From contig JBFIXI010000008.1 in NCBI GenBank assembly GCA_041605955.1, positions 1 to 64,000 on the forward strand: a stretch of 64,000 bases of DNA, in the 5' to 3' direction. Of the stretch, positions 15,043-23,848 are shown piece by piece (positions within the stretch are counted from its first letter, which is position 1; every line of letters begins with the position of its first letter). Source of the stretch: JAHEJX01 sp041605955 (GTDB taxonomy: Bacteria; Actinomycetota; Acidimicrobiia; Spongiisociales; UBA5794). Made by a program: the position numbers and the translations under genes. Below the pieces are notes generated by a model, which was given only the letters and a program-made list of their open reading frames with translations, was not told the DNA's origin and made no database searches.

Positions 15043-16248
15043 TTATCGGGAAGGTGCGAGCCAGCCCATCACCTCGTCGATGACGGCGGGCTCGTGGAGC
15101 AGGTCGAAGTGGCTGACACCGCCGAGGACCACGACGTTGGCGGGCTCGAGTGTTGGTGCTCTGGTGCTGCTCGCCGGGCGCACCATCAGATCCCCAACAA
15201 CTGCACCGACAGGATGCTTCGGATTGGCGGTGATGACCCCCGCCACGAAATGGTGCCGCACGTGCGCCGGCGGTGCAGCGTCGCTCAACTCCATGTCCGG
15301 GGCGTAGCCGATGTTCCCGGTGCGGAGGTCCTTGATCCCCTGGCTGCGCGTGTCGAGGAAATCGGCGAGGGGCTGCGTCTGGGGCGCCACTCTGAGGCTC
15401 CACGCCGCAGCATTGACGAACTTCTCCAGCGGTGCACCCCCGTGTGGCGATCCGATTGTGACGACGTCACTCACATCTTCGATCCAGCTGTGCCCGGCGC
15501 GCAGAGCCGCTACACAGGCGCTCCTGATCAGCAGGCCACCCATCGAGTGACCGACCAACGCAATCGACCGCACGGGTTGAGGCCAGTCGCCGTGGACCTC
15601 CTCGAGGAGCGCGGCAAGTCGTGCCCCGTTGGTCGCTACCGAATGGCCAGTGTTGTATCGAACCGCAAGCGGCGTCAGAGCAGGATGATCCTCGAGTGAG
15701 CGGATCAGGCCGGGTCTGGTGCCGGTACCGTGCCAGCAGCGATCCGTCTTCATGAGGCCGTGCACCAACACAACGAGACGATCCGTGGCAGGCGGAAACG
15801 CGGCAAGGAATTCGGGGCCCAGCGGTATCGGGGCACCCTGCGGGTCGCGGATACTCATCGAGGTGCCCAGGCGGGGCTCGTGTTCCCCGAGCGCGTCGCC
15901 CCACAGTCCATTGACGAATGCCCGAGCAGGATCGGCGGACGACGAGTCGGAGGCCACACGAGTGTCCAGCCCTACACCTACAGCCGTTGCCCCGATGCGA
16001 ATCGAGCTATAGACAACCCGCGAGACACCCTCATGGGCCATGCGCAGCGGTTTGCCAACTGCGCCCAACGCCCCGAACCAAGGCCTAGCGATGGCCCGAT
16101 GCATTCCCTCGACCGGCTTCACGATGCGCTCTGCGGCGAGCCTGACCACGCTCCCGACACTCATCAACGATTCCCGGCCCTTCTGCTCTGTCGCTGCCAC
16201 AGTAGCGACCATCAGGACTCCCGAGGACGCCGGGTCGGGCATCGGCAC
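15043..16248 (-). CDS. Alpha/beta-hydrolase (lipase/esterase family)
   Basis: A 401-residue protein. The hydrolase core runs from about 165 to the end: oxyanion-hole LVHGLMKTDRCW, nucleophile elbow GHSMGGLLIRSA, IGSPHGG, and the catalytic His in GGVSHFDLLHEP. The roughly 150-residue N-terminal extension is amphipathic and basic (VKPVEGMHRAIARPWFGALG) and might touch membranes. Substrate unknown; a lipid or polyester is likely. Two starts are plausible, at 16248 or at Met29 (16164, MSVGSVVRLA). A TAGCGT -10 box at 16270-16275 and a large inverted repeat lie just upstream. Confidence 0.75.
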   Translation of the reverse strand: MPMPDPASSGVLMVATVAATEQKGRESLMSVGSVVRLAAERIVKPVEGMHRAIARPWFGALGAVGKPLRMAHEGVSRVVYSSIRIGATAVGVGLDTRVASDSSSADPARAFVNGLWGDALGEHEPRLGTSMSIRDPQGAPIPLGPEFLAAFPPATDRLVVLVHGLMKTDRCWHGTGTRPGLIRSLEDHPALTPLAVRYNTGHSVATNGARLAALLEEVHGDWPQPVRSIALVGHSMGGLLIRSACVAALRAGHSWIEDVSDVVTIGSPHGGAPLEKFVNAAAWSLRVAPQTQPLADFLDTRSQGIKDLRTGNIGYAPDMELSDAAPPAHVRHHFVAGVITANPKHPVGAVVGDLMVRPASSTRAPTLEPANVVVLGGVSHFDLLHEPAVIDEVMGWLAPSR

Positions 16249-16549
16249 GCTGCCGACACGCAGGATGTGACGCTATTGCGGTGGTGGCCGATACCGCGGT
16301 CGGCCACAACGTCAGAGAAACGACCACGGGCCGACGACTACCACTGCACCAACCCGTCGCGGAGACGTCACACGATATCCGCTCTAACATTTGCGCCGAG
16401 GGCGAGAGAGGGGGTGGGCGTGACCGACCACATTCCGACCGATGCCGCAACTAGCGACCACGCGGTCGATGTGCGGCCGATGTCACTAACCAGACGACGG
16501 ATCCGAGAACGCACCCACTTCTCTCCGCGGCTTCGGCCCTTGCGGGGAG
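16249..16549. other. Intergenic region between hydrolase and Gfo/Idh units
   Basis: Apart from the inverted repeat at 16281-16310 and the -10 box of the leftward hydrolase gene, I see no gene or clear signal in these 300 bases. Confidence 0.5.
16281..16310. promoter_or_regulatory. Inverted repeat before the hydrolase gene
   Basis: GTGGTGGCCGA and TCGGCCACAAC are complementary at 10 of 11 positions, with 8 bp between (7 bp perfect at the inner arms). It lies 5 bp upstream of a TAGCGT box (minus strand, 16270-16275), overlapping where the -35 element would be. A repressor site for the hydrolase gene is the simplest reading. Confidence 0.5.
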
Positions 16550-16678
16550 ATGGAGTTTGCAGGCTTGGTGACTCTGGTTTCCGCCTTTCTCACCGTCTTG
16601 GGTGGCGCCACGTTCAGGCTGCGTCGCCATGCTTCAGACAACGTCGATGCGGCGTCCCAAGGGCGACAGGAGGTCTAA
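16550..16678 (+). CDS. Possible 42-residue single-span membrane peptide
   Basis: ATG at 16550 to TAA at 16676. The product has one hydrophobic span (FAGLVTLVSAFLTVLGGATF) followed by a basic patch (RLRRH) and a polar tail. It ends 7 bp before the Gfo/Idh ATG, and its last codons contain the AGGAGG used by that gene. GGGGAG touches the ATG with short spacing, so its own translation signal is poor. Not a known family; the placement at the head of an operon is the main argument. Confidence 0.3.
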   Translation: MEFAGLVTLVSAFLTVLGGATFRLRRHASDNVDAASQGRQEV

Positions 16679-16685
16679 ATACGCC

Positions 16686-17720
16686 ATGAAGATCGTCGGT
16701 TTGATCGGCTGCGGGAAGGTTGCGCGAGTACACGCATCCGCACTGCGCGACTTGGAGGGCATCGAGCTTGCCTTCTGCGATCGAAACCTCCACAAGGCGC
16801 AAGAGATGGCCGCCACCTACAGCTCGACCAAGGTCTACACCGACCTCGACGACATGCTTGCGATGGAGTCTCTGGATGCGCTGCACGTGCTCACGCAGCC
16901 GGCCTCTCACAAGGCGATCGCCGAGAAGGCCCTCAAAGCAGGGTGCCACGTCTATGTCGAGAAGCCGATAACGGAGACGACCGCCGATTACGAGTATCTC
17001 ACTCAGCTCGCCTCCGGCACCGGCCTCATGTTCTACCCGGGATTCAGCGCCCTGGGAGCGCCCGATGTGCAGCAGGCGAGACACGTGGTCGCATCAGGAG
17101 CGCTGGGCCGGCTCATCACCGTTCACTGCGACTTCAACGCAACAGGACATCGCGGCGGGATCCCATACGGGTCACCGGACCATTGGGCGTACCGCCTTCC
17201 CGGCGGCATATTGCAGAATCTCATCGATCACCCGGTGAGCCTCGTGGTCCACCTCCTCGACGACGTTGTCGACCAGTCGTCCCACTTCCTCCGGCGCTCG
17301 GAACTGCCGAATGACGTGGCCGACCTCGTTCATGTCTCACTGGTGGGCCGTGACCAGTTGGGGTCGGTGACGATGTCGTTCGGTCACGGAAATAGCCGAG
17401 GAATACTCAGCTGCCAGCTCGAGGGCGGCACAATCGACGTCGACCTTCGTTCCCACTCCGTCGCCGTGCTGCGCGGCTCCGATAGCGGCGCCCGTCGAAC
17501 GATGGCGACGCTTCGATCGCTGGCTGCCTCGACGACAGGAGTGGCGAAGTTCGCTGCGTTGCGCGCCATGGGGCGGGCTCCGCAATCGTGGGGCGTTGAG
17601 AAAACGGTGCAGAACTTCCACGCGGTCTTGGACGGCCGTGAGAAGCCGTTGGTCGACGTTGCTCGGGGACGTACCGTCGTCCAGGTTCTCGAGACGCTTT
17701 GGGACACCCAGCGCACATGA
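16686..17720 (+). CDS. Gfo/Idh/MocA-family oxidoreductase
   Basis: A 344-residue NAD(P)-dependent dehydrogenase of the glucose-fructose oxidoreductase type. The Rossmann motif is VGLIGCGKVARVHASAL at the N-terminus, the EKP signature is in YVEKPITETTADYEYL, and the C-terminal half is the substrate domain. The ATG at 16686 is preceded by AGGAGG (16668-16673) and the family N-terminus begins here. The stop overlaps the GMC oxidoreductase start (ATGA), so the two enzymes are coupled and probably act one after the other on a sugar, cyclitol or alcohol. Substrate unknown. Confidence 0.85.
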   Translation: MKIVGLIGCGKVARVHASALRDLEGIELAFCDRNLHKAQEMAATYSSTKVYTDLDDMLAMESLDALHVLTQPASHKAIAEKALKAGCHVYVEKPITETTADYEYLTQLASGTGLMFYPGFSALGAPDVQQARHVVASGALGRLITVHCDFNATGHRGGIPYGSPDHWAYRLPGGILQNLIDHPVSLVVHLLDDVVDQSSHFLRRSELPNDVADLVHVSLVGRDQLGSVTMSFGHGNSRGILSCQLEGGTIDVDLRSHSVAVLRGSDSGARRTMATLRSLAASTTGVAKFAALRAMGRAPQSWGVEKTVQNFHAVLDGREKPLVDVARGRTVVQVLETLWDTQRT

Positions 17721-19177
17721 AGCCCACCCAGGCCGATGTATGCGTCATCGGCTCCGGGATAGCAGGCGCCATCGTTGCAATGGAGTGTGCGGCGGCGGGT
17801 TTTGATGTGGTGGTCCTGGAAGCAGGCGCGCGCCATCGATTCGACGGGCCTCACATCCGGCTGACGGAGCGCCTGGTCGGCAACCCTGGCAAATCGCGTA
17901 TGAAGATCTGGTTGCGGCGCGCTCGCTACGACCCATCGGATGCGGACTCGGACGGCAGCCCCGGCTATCCGCTCAAGGGCAGCGCCCTGATTGCGTACGG
18001 GGGCTCAACCCTCGGCTGGTCTGGGTTCGCGTACCGGCTCAAACCGGAAGACTTCCGCCTACAGACCTTGACTGGCCGCGGGATCGACTGGCCGATCTCG
18101 TATGACGACCTCGAACCGGACTATCGCCGCGCCGAGCAGAGCCTGCGCGTCGCAGGAGACGACACCGATCCGGGACACCCGCCGCGCAGTGGACCCTTCC
18201 CGGTTACTCCGGCGCGCTTTCACCGACGAGATGATCCGTTCGGGGAGATGATGGGGCACGACGCAGTCATGCACCACAATGGGTCGATCGGGTTCAATGG
18301 AGCCCCGGCCAACGCAGCAACGTTGCTACGCCGGCTCGAGCGTTCGGGCCGCGTGCAGGTACGGACGGAGACGGTGGCGACGCGCCTCGTCGTTGACAGC
18401 AAAGGCCGCTGTGTGTCCGTCGAGACCGCCGACAGAGCAGATGAGAGCGCCGACGTCGAGGCCCAGGCCTATGTCGTGTGTGCCGGCGGAATCGAGTCAT
18501 CGAAACTGTTGGCGGCCTCGGCGACCGCGAGCTACCCGGACGGGCTTGGAAATCATGGGGGCCACCTGGGCCACAACCTTCTTTCGCACACCGGCGTGAG
18601 TGTGAGGGCCGAGTTTCGCGGGTCCGGTGACGGTCCGATCATGCCGACTGCGGCGACGAGACAGTACGACACCGAGGAGGCACAGGGCGCGGGCAAGTAC
18701 TTGCTCATGTGGAGGCCCTGGCGAGGAGGTGTCATGTCCCTCTATGCGTGTGTCGAGCAGCTGCCGCAGCCGTCGAATAGGGTCGTTCTGGGCCGTTCCA
18801 CCGGAAGCCATGGCCTCACGCGCACTGCAATTCGCTTCGATCACAGCGAAGAGCACCTCCGCCGGGCTGCGACGATAGAGAAAGATCTGCTGGCGATGCT
18901 CGACAAGGTGGGCCTCCGTCCGGTCGCTGAGCCCGGGCTGGGAGTGCACGCCCATCCGATGTGCACGACTCGAATGAGCGACGACCCTGCAATGGGTGTC
19001 GTCGATAGAGACCTGTTGGTACACGGCACTCGCAACATCTACGTGTGCGGCAGCTCGTCGTTCGCAACGGGCGGTGCGGCGCATCCAACAGTGACGGTCG
19101 CCGCCCTCGCCCACCGCTGCGGCCGTCACCTCGCAGGAAAGTCGGCTCGATCTGCGCAAGGTTCAGACCACGACTGA
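17717..19177 (+). CDS. GMC-family FAD-dependent oxidoreductase
   Basis: A 486-residue flavoprotein. The FAD-binding Rossmann motif is CVIGSGIAGAIVAMECAAAG with the following Glu in VVLEAGARH. GSTLGWSGFAYRL and the C-terminal HPMCTTRMSDDPAMGVVD, then IYVCGSSSFATGGAAHPT with the active-site His, are typical GMC. Such enzymes oxidise sugar or alcohol hydroxyls. The ATG at 17717 overlaps the upstream stop and gives a family-like N-terminus; the longer in-frame ORF from 17699 would sit further inside the previous gene. Confidence 0.87.
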   Translation: MKPTQADVCVIGSGIAGAIVAMECAAAGFDVVVLEAGARHRFDGPHIRLTERLVGNPGKSRMKIWLRRARYDPSDADSDGSPGYPLKGSALIAYGGSTLGWSGFAYRLKPEDFRLQTLTGRGIDWPISYDDLEPDYRRAEQSLRVAGDDTDPGHPPRSGPFPVTPARFHRRDDPFGEMMGHDAVMHHNGSIGFNGAPANAATLLRRLERSGRVQVRTETVATRLVVDSKGRCVSVETADRADESADVEAQAYVVCAGGIESSKLLAASATASYPDGLGNHGGHLGHNLLSHTGVSVRAEFRGSGDGPIMPTAATRQYDTEEAQGAGKYLLMWRPWRGGVMSLYACVEQLPQPSNRVVLGRSTGSHGLTRTAIRFDHSEEHLRRAATIEKDLLAMLDKVGLRPVAEPGLGVHAHPMCTTRMSDDPAMGVVDRDLLVHGTRNIYVCGSSSFATGGAAHPTVTVAALAHRCGRHLAGKSARSAQGSDHD

Positions 19178-19543
19178 TGCCCACGCCGGACCAGCAGGGA
19201 GTGAATGACCTCCGACTCCCGGCTCCTCCCCACCAAGACCTGAACGAACAACTAACCATCGAGGCCCGCGAGTGGCGGATATGGTGACCACCACCACGGG
19301 TCGCCCGCATCCGCCGGTGCACCTCACTGGGGAGCAGCGCCAGCGGATCGACATCAAGGCCGGCTGCCGGCTAGGCGGATGCCCACACGGCCGGTACATG
19401 CTCGCAGAGCCACACGGAACCCACGTCATATGTCGGCGACTCGGTTGGTCAGGCGTCGTGGCCTACTCCATGTGAGGCCCGTATCGGACCTGGCTGTGGT
19501 AGCCCTCGCCTGATGAGCTGGAAGGAGCCGGTCGCTGTTTCTC
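19178..19543. other. 366-bp gap between convergent genes
   Basis: Holds only the small candidate gene at 19272-19475. No terminator with a U-tract and no repeats were seen. Confidence 0.4.
19272..19475 (+). CDS. Candidate small cysteine-containing protein
   Basis: A 67-residue frame starting GTG at 19272 with GAGG 7 nt upstream. Third codon positions are mostly G or C, as in real genes here. The C-terminal half has three cysteines and two histidines in CRLGGCPHGRYMLAEPHG and ICRR, which could bind a metal. No family is recognised. Confidence 0.3.
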   Translation: MADMVTTTTGRPHPPVHLTGEQRQRIDIKAGCRLGGCPHGRYMLAEPHGTHVICRRLGWSGVVAYSM

Positions 19544-20587
19544 TCACCCCACGGCCGGCGACGCCGCAGGCTGTTCGAGGTAGCGAGTCAGCAGCACATT
19601 CACCTCGTCGGGGGCGCCCAGTATCAAGGGACTGCGTTGGTGCAGGTCGTCGGGTGGGACATCGCGCGCAATCTGCTCTCCAGTGTGGGCCACTCCGCCG
19701 GCCTGTTCGACCAAGAAGGCGAACGGGTTCACCTCGTAGAGCAAGCGGAGCTTGCCGGCGCGGCCGTGGCGGCGCATCTCGGTGGTAACCGGGTTGAGAT
19801 ACGTGCCGCCCGCGATGAGGAGCCGGTGAACGTCGGCAACAGCGCAGCCTGACCAGCGCACCTCGAAGTCGGCACCGCGCGGGCCGTCGATCCCGGCGAC
19901 ACAGTCTGCGACGTAACGATTCACCGGCTCGTCCCATCTACCGGCGAAGGTCATGTTCACGAAGAGACGTCGGCGACCCGGCGCGATCGTCATCCCGGGA
20001 TGGGTGAGGGTGTACTCGCCGACGACCGGGTCCAGGGTGAAGCCGTTGACACCGTTGCCGGTGGTCATGATGATCATCGCCGTCGGGCCGTAGATGGCGT
20101 ATCCCGCACATACCTGGCTCCGGCCCGGCTGAAGGAACTCGGACAGGTCCGGCGGGCCGACAGCTCCGTCTGGTCGGCGCAGAATCGAGAAGATGGTTCC
20201 GATGGACGTGTTCTCGCTGATGTTGGCCGAGCCGTCTACGGGGTCGTACAGGAGCAGGTAGCGGCCGTGAGGAACGTGCTCGGGGACGTGATGGATGGAC
20301 TCCATCTCTTCCGAGACCATCCCGGCTACATGCCCCCCGAACTCAGTGCGCCTCAGGAAGAGGTCGTTGGCAACGATGTCGAGCGTCTTCTGCGTCTCAC
20401 CGTGAACGTTGTCAGTGGCGCTTATTCCGAGCAGGTCCCCTTCTGCCAGGGCGCCGTAACGCATCGCACCTGTGATCGCCTTGGCGGCGGTGACGATGTC
20501 GTTGATGACCAGCGTGAGATCTCCAGTCGCAGTTGGGAACTTGCGCTGTTCTTCGATCAGGAACTGAGTGATCGTGGTGCCGATCAC
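19544..20587 (-). CDS. fbp: Fructose-1,6-bisphosphatase class I
   Basis: Removes the 1-phosphate of fructose 1,6-bisphosphate in gluconeogenesis. The 347-residue protein has the metal-binding DPVDGSANISENTSIGTIFS motif (the family form is DPLDGSSNID), an upstream VSEEMES segment with metal-binding glutamates, and the substrate region KLRLLYEVNPFAFLVEQAGG, then LHQRSPLILGAPDEV. The start is GTG at 20587 with GGAGGGC upstream. It stands alone on this strand. Confidence 0.92.
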   Translation of the reverse strand: MIGTTITQFLIEEQRKFPTATGDLTLVINDIVTAAKAITGAMRYGALAEGDLLGISATDNVHGETQKTLDIVANDLFLRRTEFGGHVAGMVSEEMESIHHVPEHVPHGRYLLLYDPVDGSANISENTSIGTIFSILRRPDGAVGPPDLSEFLQPGRSQVCAGYAIYGPTAMIIMTTGNGVNGFTLDPVVGEYTLTHPGMTIAPGRRRLFVNMTFAGRWDEPVNRYVADCVAGIDGPRGADFEVRWSGCAVADVHRLLIAGGTYLNPVTTEMRRHGRAGKLRLLYEVNPFAFLVEQAGGVAHTGEQIARDVPPDDLHQRSPLILGAPDEVNVLLTRYLEQPAASPAVG

Positions 20588-20627
20588 GGCACGCCCTCCG
20601 TCGCTCGTTGGCCGTCATGATCCCACG

Positions 20628-21902
20628 TCACGGCAGCATCGCCTCGATCGCATCGACGAGCGCTCCGGCGAACTCTGTTGAGTTGAGCTCGGTGTCGATC
20701 TCGACGACGGCAACGTCGCGCGTCAGAGCGCGGCGCAGCGCCGGCACGAAGGCGGCGTCTGCCTCCGGGTCGTGTAGCTCGGCGCCGACAGTGCTGAGTG
20801 AGGACCAGCCGCGTAGGGGAACCAAGACCCGAGCCTCACCGGTTCCGGCATTGAGCTTCCTGGCGACCTCGCGAGCAATAGCGGCAACCTCTTTCGGAGT
20901 GGTCCTGGCCTCCACCCTGAAATCGTCCGGAATGGAGTAGCGGCGCGACGCCAGGCCCAGCTGCTCCCACAGCGGGTCGCCGCTGTCGCGACGGGCGATT
21001 GGCCCACAGCTGATCATGTCGAATCCGCCGGGTGCCAGTACCTGGGGTATGCCGGCTCGTCCGGCCCCTTCGAGGCGTTCGGGACCGGCGGCGCGGTTGC
21101 CGCCGAGAAGTCGCTCGCCCACTCCTGCGGGAACGATGTCGACGACCCCTGCAAAGCGACCTTCGGCGAGCAGATGCTCCATAGCAGTGCCGCCGATTCC
21201 CTGCGCATGGAAGGTGATTGGCGAATAGCCACGCCGTTCCAGGTCGGTGACTACTGCGCGACTACATTTCTCGGCGAACCGAAAGCTGGTCACTGCCACG
21301 GCCGGACCCTGCTGCTGCGGGGGAGCTGGCCCGTTTCCGACCGCCGCCATGCCGCAGATTGCCCGCGCTCCCTGCTGCAGAATCGAACGGGTGAGCGGAT
21401 TGAGCCCGGAGAAATCGGCCACCGCGTGCATCATGGTGATATCCGCGGCGCCGAAGTACCGGGCGGCGTACGCCGGGATCGCGGCCGCAGTCGAGATCAT
21501 GAGCTTCGGCAGGCCGATCGGGAGGGCTCTCATCACCCCGGTCGCCAGGGTCGTGTTCGAGGCTCCGCCGAACGCGATCACTGCATCGCAGCGGCCGGCC
21601 GCGATCAGCTCCTGGACTATTACCCGCGCGCCGTTCATCATCGTTTGCGACCTCTCGCCGGTGCCCGCCATGGTCCGAACCACCTCTATGTCGGTGCCGG
21701 CGGCGGCCGCGATCGCAGCAGCCGACACGGTCGCCTCGGTCGTGGCCGGACCGCCGTAACCGACGTCAATCACCGTGACTGCTGCACCCAAGTCCTCCAG
21801 GCACGAGCGCAGGTAATCGGCCTCGCCGCCCTTGGTATCGAGCGAGCACATCATGACGATTTGAGGCGCCACGGCGGCATCCTTCCCAGTCGATGGAGCC
21901 AT
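20628..21902 (-). CDS. UPF0261 / Tm-1-like ATP-binding protein
   Basis: A 424-residue Tm-1-like protein. N-terminal landmarks are CSLDTKGGEADYLRSCLED and the FGGASNTTLATGVMRALPIG and YFGAADITMMHAVADFSGLN segments; the C-terminal domain has FHAQGIGGTAMEHLL and GGFDMISCGP. The plant Tm-1 protein binds ATP and blocks a viral replicase; the bacterial role is unknown, perhaps catabolic. The ATG at 21902 is chosen because the in-frame sequence further upstream is Arg/Ser-rich shadow sequence unlike the family. It stands between fbp and a DUF1772 gene. Confidence 0.82.
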   Translation of the reverse strand: MAPSTGKDAAVAPQIVMMCSLDTKGGEADYLRSCLEDLGAAVTVIDVGYGGPATTEATVSAAAIAAAAGTDIEVVRTMAGTGERSQTMMNGARVIVQELIAAGRCDAVIAFGGASNTTLATGVMRALPIGLPKLMISTAAAIPAYAARYFGAADITMMHAVADFSGLNPLTRSILQQGARAICGMAAVGNGPAPPQQQGPAVAVTSFRFAEKCSRAVVTDLERRGYSPITFHAQGIGGTAMEHLLAEGRFAGVVDIVPAGVGERLLGGNRAAGPERLEGAGRAGIPQVLAPGGFDMISCGPIARRDSGDPLWEQLGLASRRYSIPDDFRVEARTTPKEVAAIAREVARKLNAGTGEARVLVPLRGWSSLSTVGAELHDPEADAAFVPALRRALTRDVAVVEIDTELNSTEFAGALVDAIEAMLP

Positions 21903-22087
21903 TGTGTTACGGCCGTTCCCGCGACGTCGAGCGGGACGCGCTCTGCAGCATGAATGCGCCGACGCCGGCCAGTCGCCCGCCGAGGTATCGCCGCCGATCC
22001 ATCGCTCCCCCACCCGACGCCTCACTCGAGAGGCTGTCGTGGTGTCTCCATGGGGCGAGCCGTTTGACGCCGTGGGTGGTGAGCCGC

Positions 22088-22576
22088 TCAGAGCTGCAGT
22101 AGCACCAGCAGCAGGAGTGCGGTGGATGCGGTCGCCATCACAGTCCGGATTCTGTTCCATTGGTTCCATCGTGTTTCGAAGGCGGTGCGCGCTTCCGTCA
22201 GCTCCTCGCCGGCTGCCTGGTCCGTATCCACTTGCTGGATGCGGTTGTTGAGCGGGATGTTGACAATCGCAGTGGGCGCTTGGACTCCGATCAGATAGAC
22301 GGCTGCCGCGGCGATCAACAGGCCCAACTGCGCGCCATCCAGTTGTCCGAGACCGAGCAGAGTTGCCGCGACAACGAGGAGCACCGATCCAATCCAAGCC
22401 ACGATGAACAGCGGCTGATTGTTCTGTATGACCCTGTCCATCACTTGGAAGGCTCGGATGAACTCGCGGTCGTTCAAGGTGTTGATCCCAGGCATCGCCA
22501 CAACTGCGAAGCCAAAGAGGAGACCGGTCACGAGTCCGCAAAGCAAGGTGGCGAGGACCAGGATCGTTTCAAACAT
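22088..22576 (-). CDS. DUF1772 family membrane protein
   Basis: A 162-residue protein with four predicted membrane spans (LVLATLLCGLVTGLLFGFAVV, IVAWIGSVLLVVAATLLGL, LLIAAAAVYLIGVQ, TASTALLLLVLLQL). The middle has NIPLNNRIQ and, before the last span, FETRWNQWNRIRTV, both typical of DUF1772/anthrone-oxygenase-like proteins. The ATG at 22576 follows GGAGGCGCTACAG. Enzymatic activity in bacteria is unproven. Confidence 0.8.
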   Translation of the reverse strand: MFETILVLATLLCGLVTGLLFGFAVVAMPGINTLNDREFIRAFQVMDRVIQNNQPLFIVAWIGSVLLVVAATLLGLGQLDGAQLGLLIAAAAVYLIGVQAPTAIVNIPLNNRIQQVDTDQAAGEELTEARTAFETRWNQWNRIRTVMATASTALLLLVLLQL

Positions 22577-22837
22577 CTGTAGCGCCTCCGATGTTGATTC
22601 GGATCGAATATCTCTGCGGGCACAGCTCCGGCGCGGCGAGGCCCTTATCAGGAACGTACCCTCGGGGGCGAGACCCTGTCCATCGCCGAGACTGCAGACA
22701 TCGTCGGCGTCCGGCGCAGCGGGCGGGCACCCGCCTCTCGAGCGGCCGAGTAGGAGCGCTGCCTCTCCCCCACTACCGCGGGGCCCCGACATGCTGATGG
22801 ACGCCGGTCGGCTCCGAGACTCTGCCCTGCATGCGGT

Positions 22838-23347
22838 TCAGCGACGAAGCGTGCCGAGGACTGCGAACCGGAGCATGTGCGCCTGTCCGGCGTGGAGAGC
22901 ATATTCGTCCACCATCTTGACGAGGGTGGCCCGCAGCGATCGGCCGTGGCCCAGGCCGACTGCATCGAGCGAGGACATTCCGGCCACGGCCGCATCGGCC
23001 TTCTCGACTTCTTCCAAGTACCACCGCAAGTCTTCCTCGGCCGTGGCAGCCGAACCTCCGGCGTAGTCGTCGTCGCCATAGCGGAACGTTTGCTCGCCGC
23101 CACCCAGACCCCACGACAGCCATACATGCTCCATCTGCGTCATATGTCGAATGAGCCCCAGTACCGATAGCTCAACGGGAGGGATCGACCACGCTGCGAG
23201 CTGAGCGGGTTCCAGGTCGCGGGCCTTGCGCAGGAACTCGTGACGCTGGTACCGCAGCCATTCCTCCAGGAACTCCCGGGGCTCGAGGCCGGGGTCGGGC
23301 TCTCGCCATGCCGAGAGATCGACGCCATTGAGCCGCTCGATCCCCAT
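22838..23347 (-). CDS. DinB-superfamily (DUF664) protein
   Basis: A 169-residue four-helix protein with the DUF664 features: YQRHEFLRKARDLEPAQLAAWSIPP, LSVLGLIRHMTQMEHVWL (first metal His) and MVDEYALHAGQAHMLR (later His pair region). Relatives include mycothiol- and bacillithiol-dependent transferases, so a thiol-transfer or detoxification job is possible. The ATG is 6 nt after TAGTTT on the minus strand, so the transcript is leaderless. It lies just beyond the damaged SnoaL-like gene. Confidence 0.83.
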   Translation of the reverse strand: MGIERLNGVDLSAWREPDPGLEPREFLEEWLRYQRHEFLRKARDLEPAQLAAWSIPPVELSVLGLIRHMTQMEHVWLSWGLGGGEQTFRYGDDDYAGGSAATAEEDLRWYLEEVEKADAAVAGMSSLDAVGLGHGRSLRATLVKMVDEYALHAGQAHMLRFAVLGTLRR

Positions 23348-23353
23348 AACGCG

Positions 23354-23359
23354 AAACTA
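23354..23359 (-). promoter_or_regulatory. -10 box of leaderless DinB gene
   Basis: TAGTTT, 6 nt before the ATG at 23347, with no ribosome binding site between. Confidence 0.55.
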
Positions 23360-23416
23360 CACGTACCAGTCGACCCGGCGCGGAACCGGCCCCAATCGGA
23401 TGTCCCGGTCCAATCG

Positions 23417-23804
23417 TCAGAACATGCCACTGTCGTCGCCGAGGTTTCGGGAATCACCGGGAGCACGTCCCAGTGCTGCACGATCTTGCCCGTGGAGTCC
23501 AGCGTGAAGATGTCGATCCCGGCGTAGTCGGCGTCGCCGGGCCAGGTCTGATGGCAGTGGAGCACGACGAGATCTCCCTGTGCGATCGCACGCACGAACT
23601 CCATTCGTCTTCCCGGATGGTCCCGAGCCACGCGCTCGAAATACTCGACGAACGCGTCCTTGCCGTTACCGACGTGGCGGTTGTGTTGGACGTGAGTCTC
23701 CCCCACGTACCGCTCGATGGCTGCGGCCGGACGGCATTGGTTGAACATCAGGTCGTAGACGCCATCGCGTTCCTCTTGTTTGCCTCGAGTTGTTCGTTGG
23801 TCAT
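23417..23804 (-). pseudogene. SnoaL-like (NTF2 fold) gene with two single-base frameshifts
   Basis: The reading runs MTNEQLEANKRNAMA in one frame, VYDLMFNQCRPAAAIERYVG through WDVLPVIPETSA in the next, and DDSGMF plus stop in a third. This is the expected SnoaL-like sequence split by one missing base at 23760/23761 and another near 23438. Restoring both gives 390 nt, or 129 residues, a normal length for the family (predicted aldol-condensation or cyclase-like enzymes). Both losses fall next to GGC/GC runs, so sequencing error and true decay are equally open. Confidence 0.65.
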
Positions 23805-23848
23805 GCGTCCGCCAACACTGTCCCTGAGCCCACCATTCCTGTACAGGA

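Noticed and set aside
20628..22541. 637-residue reading of the UPF0261 gene
   Set aside because: The first 213 codons are Arg/Ser-rich, overlap the DUF1772 gene and show no family pattern; the ATG at 21902 fits UPF0261.
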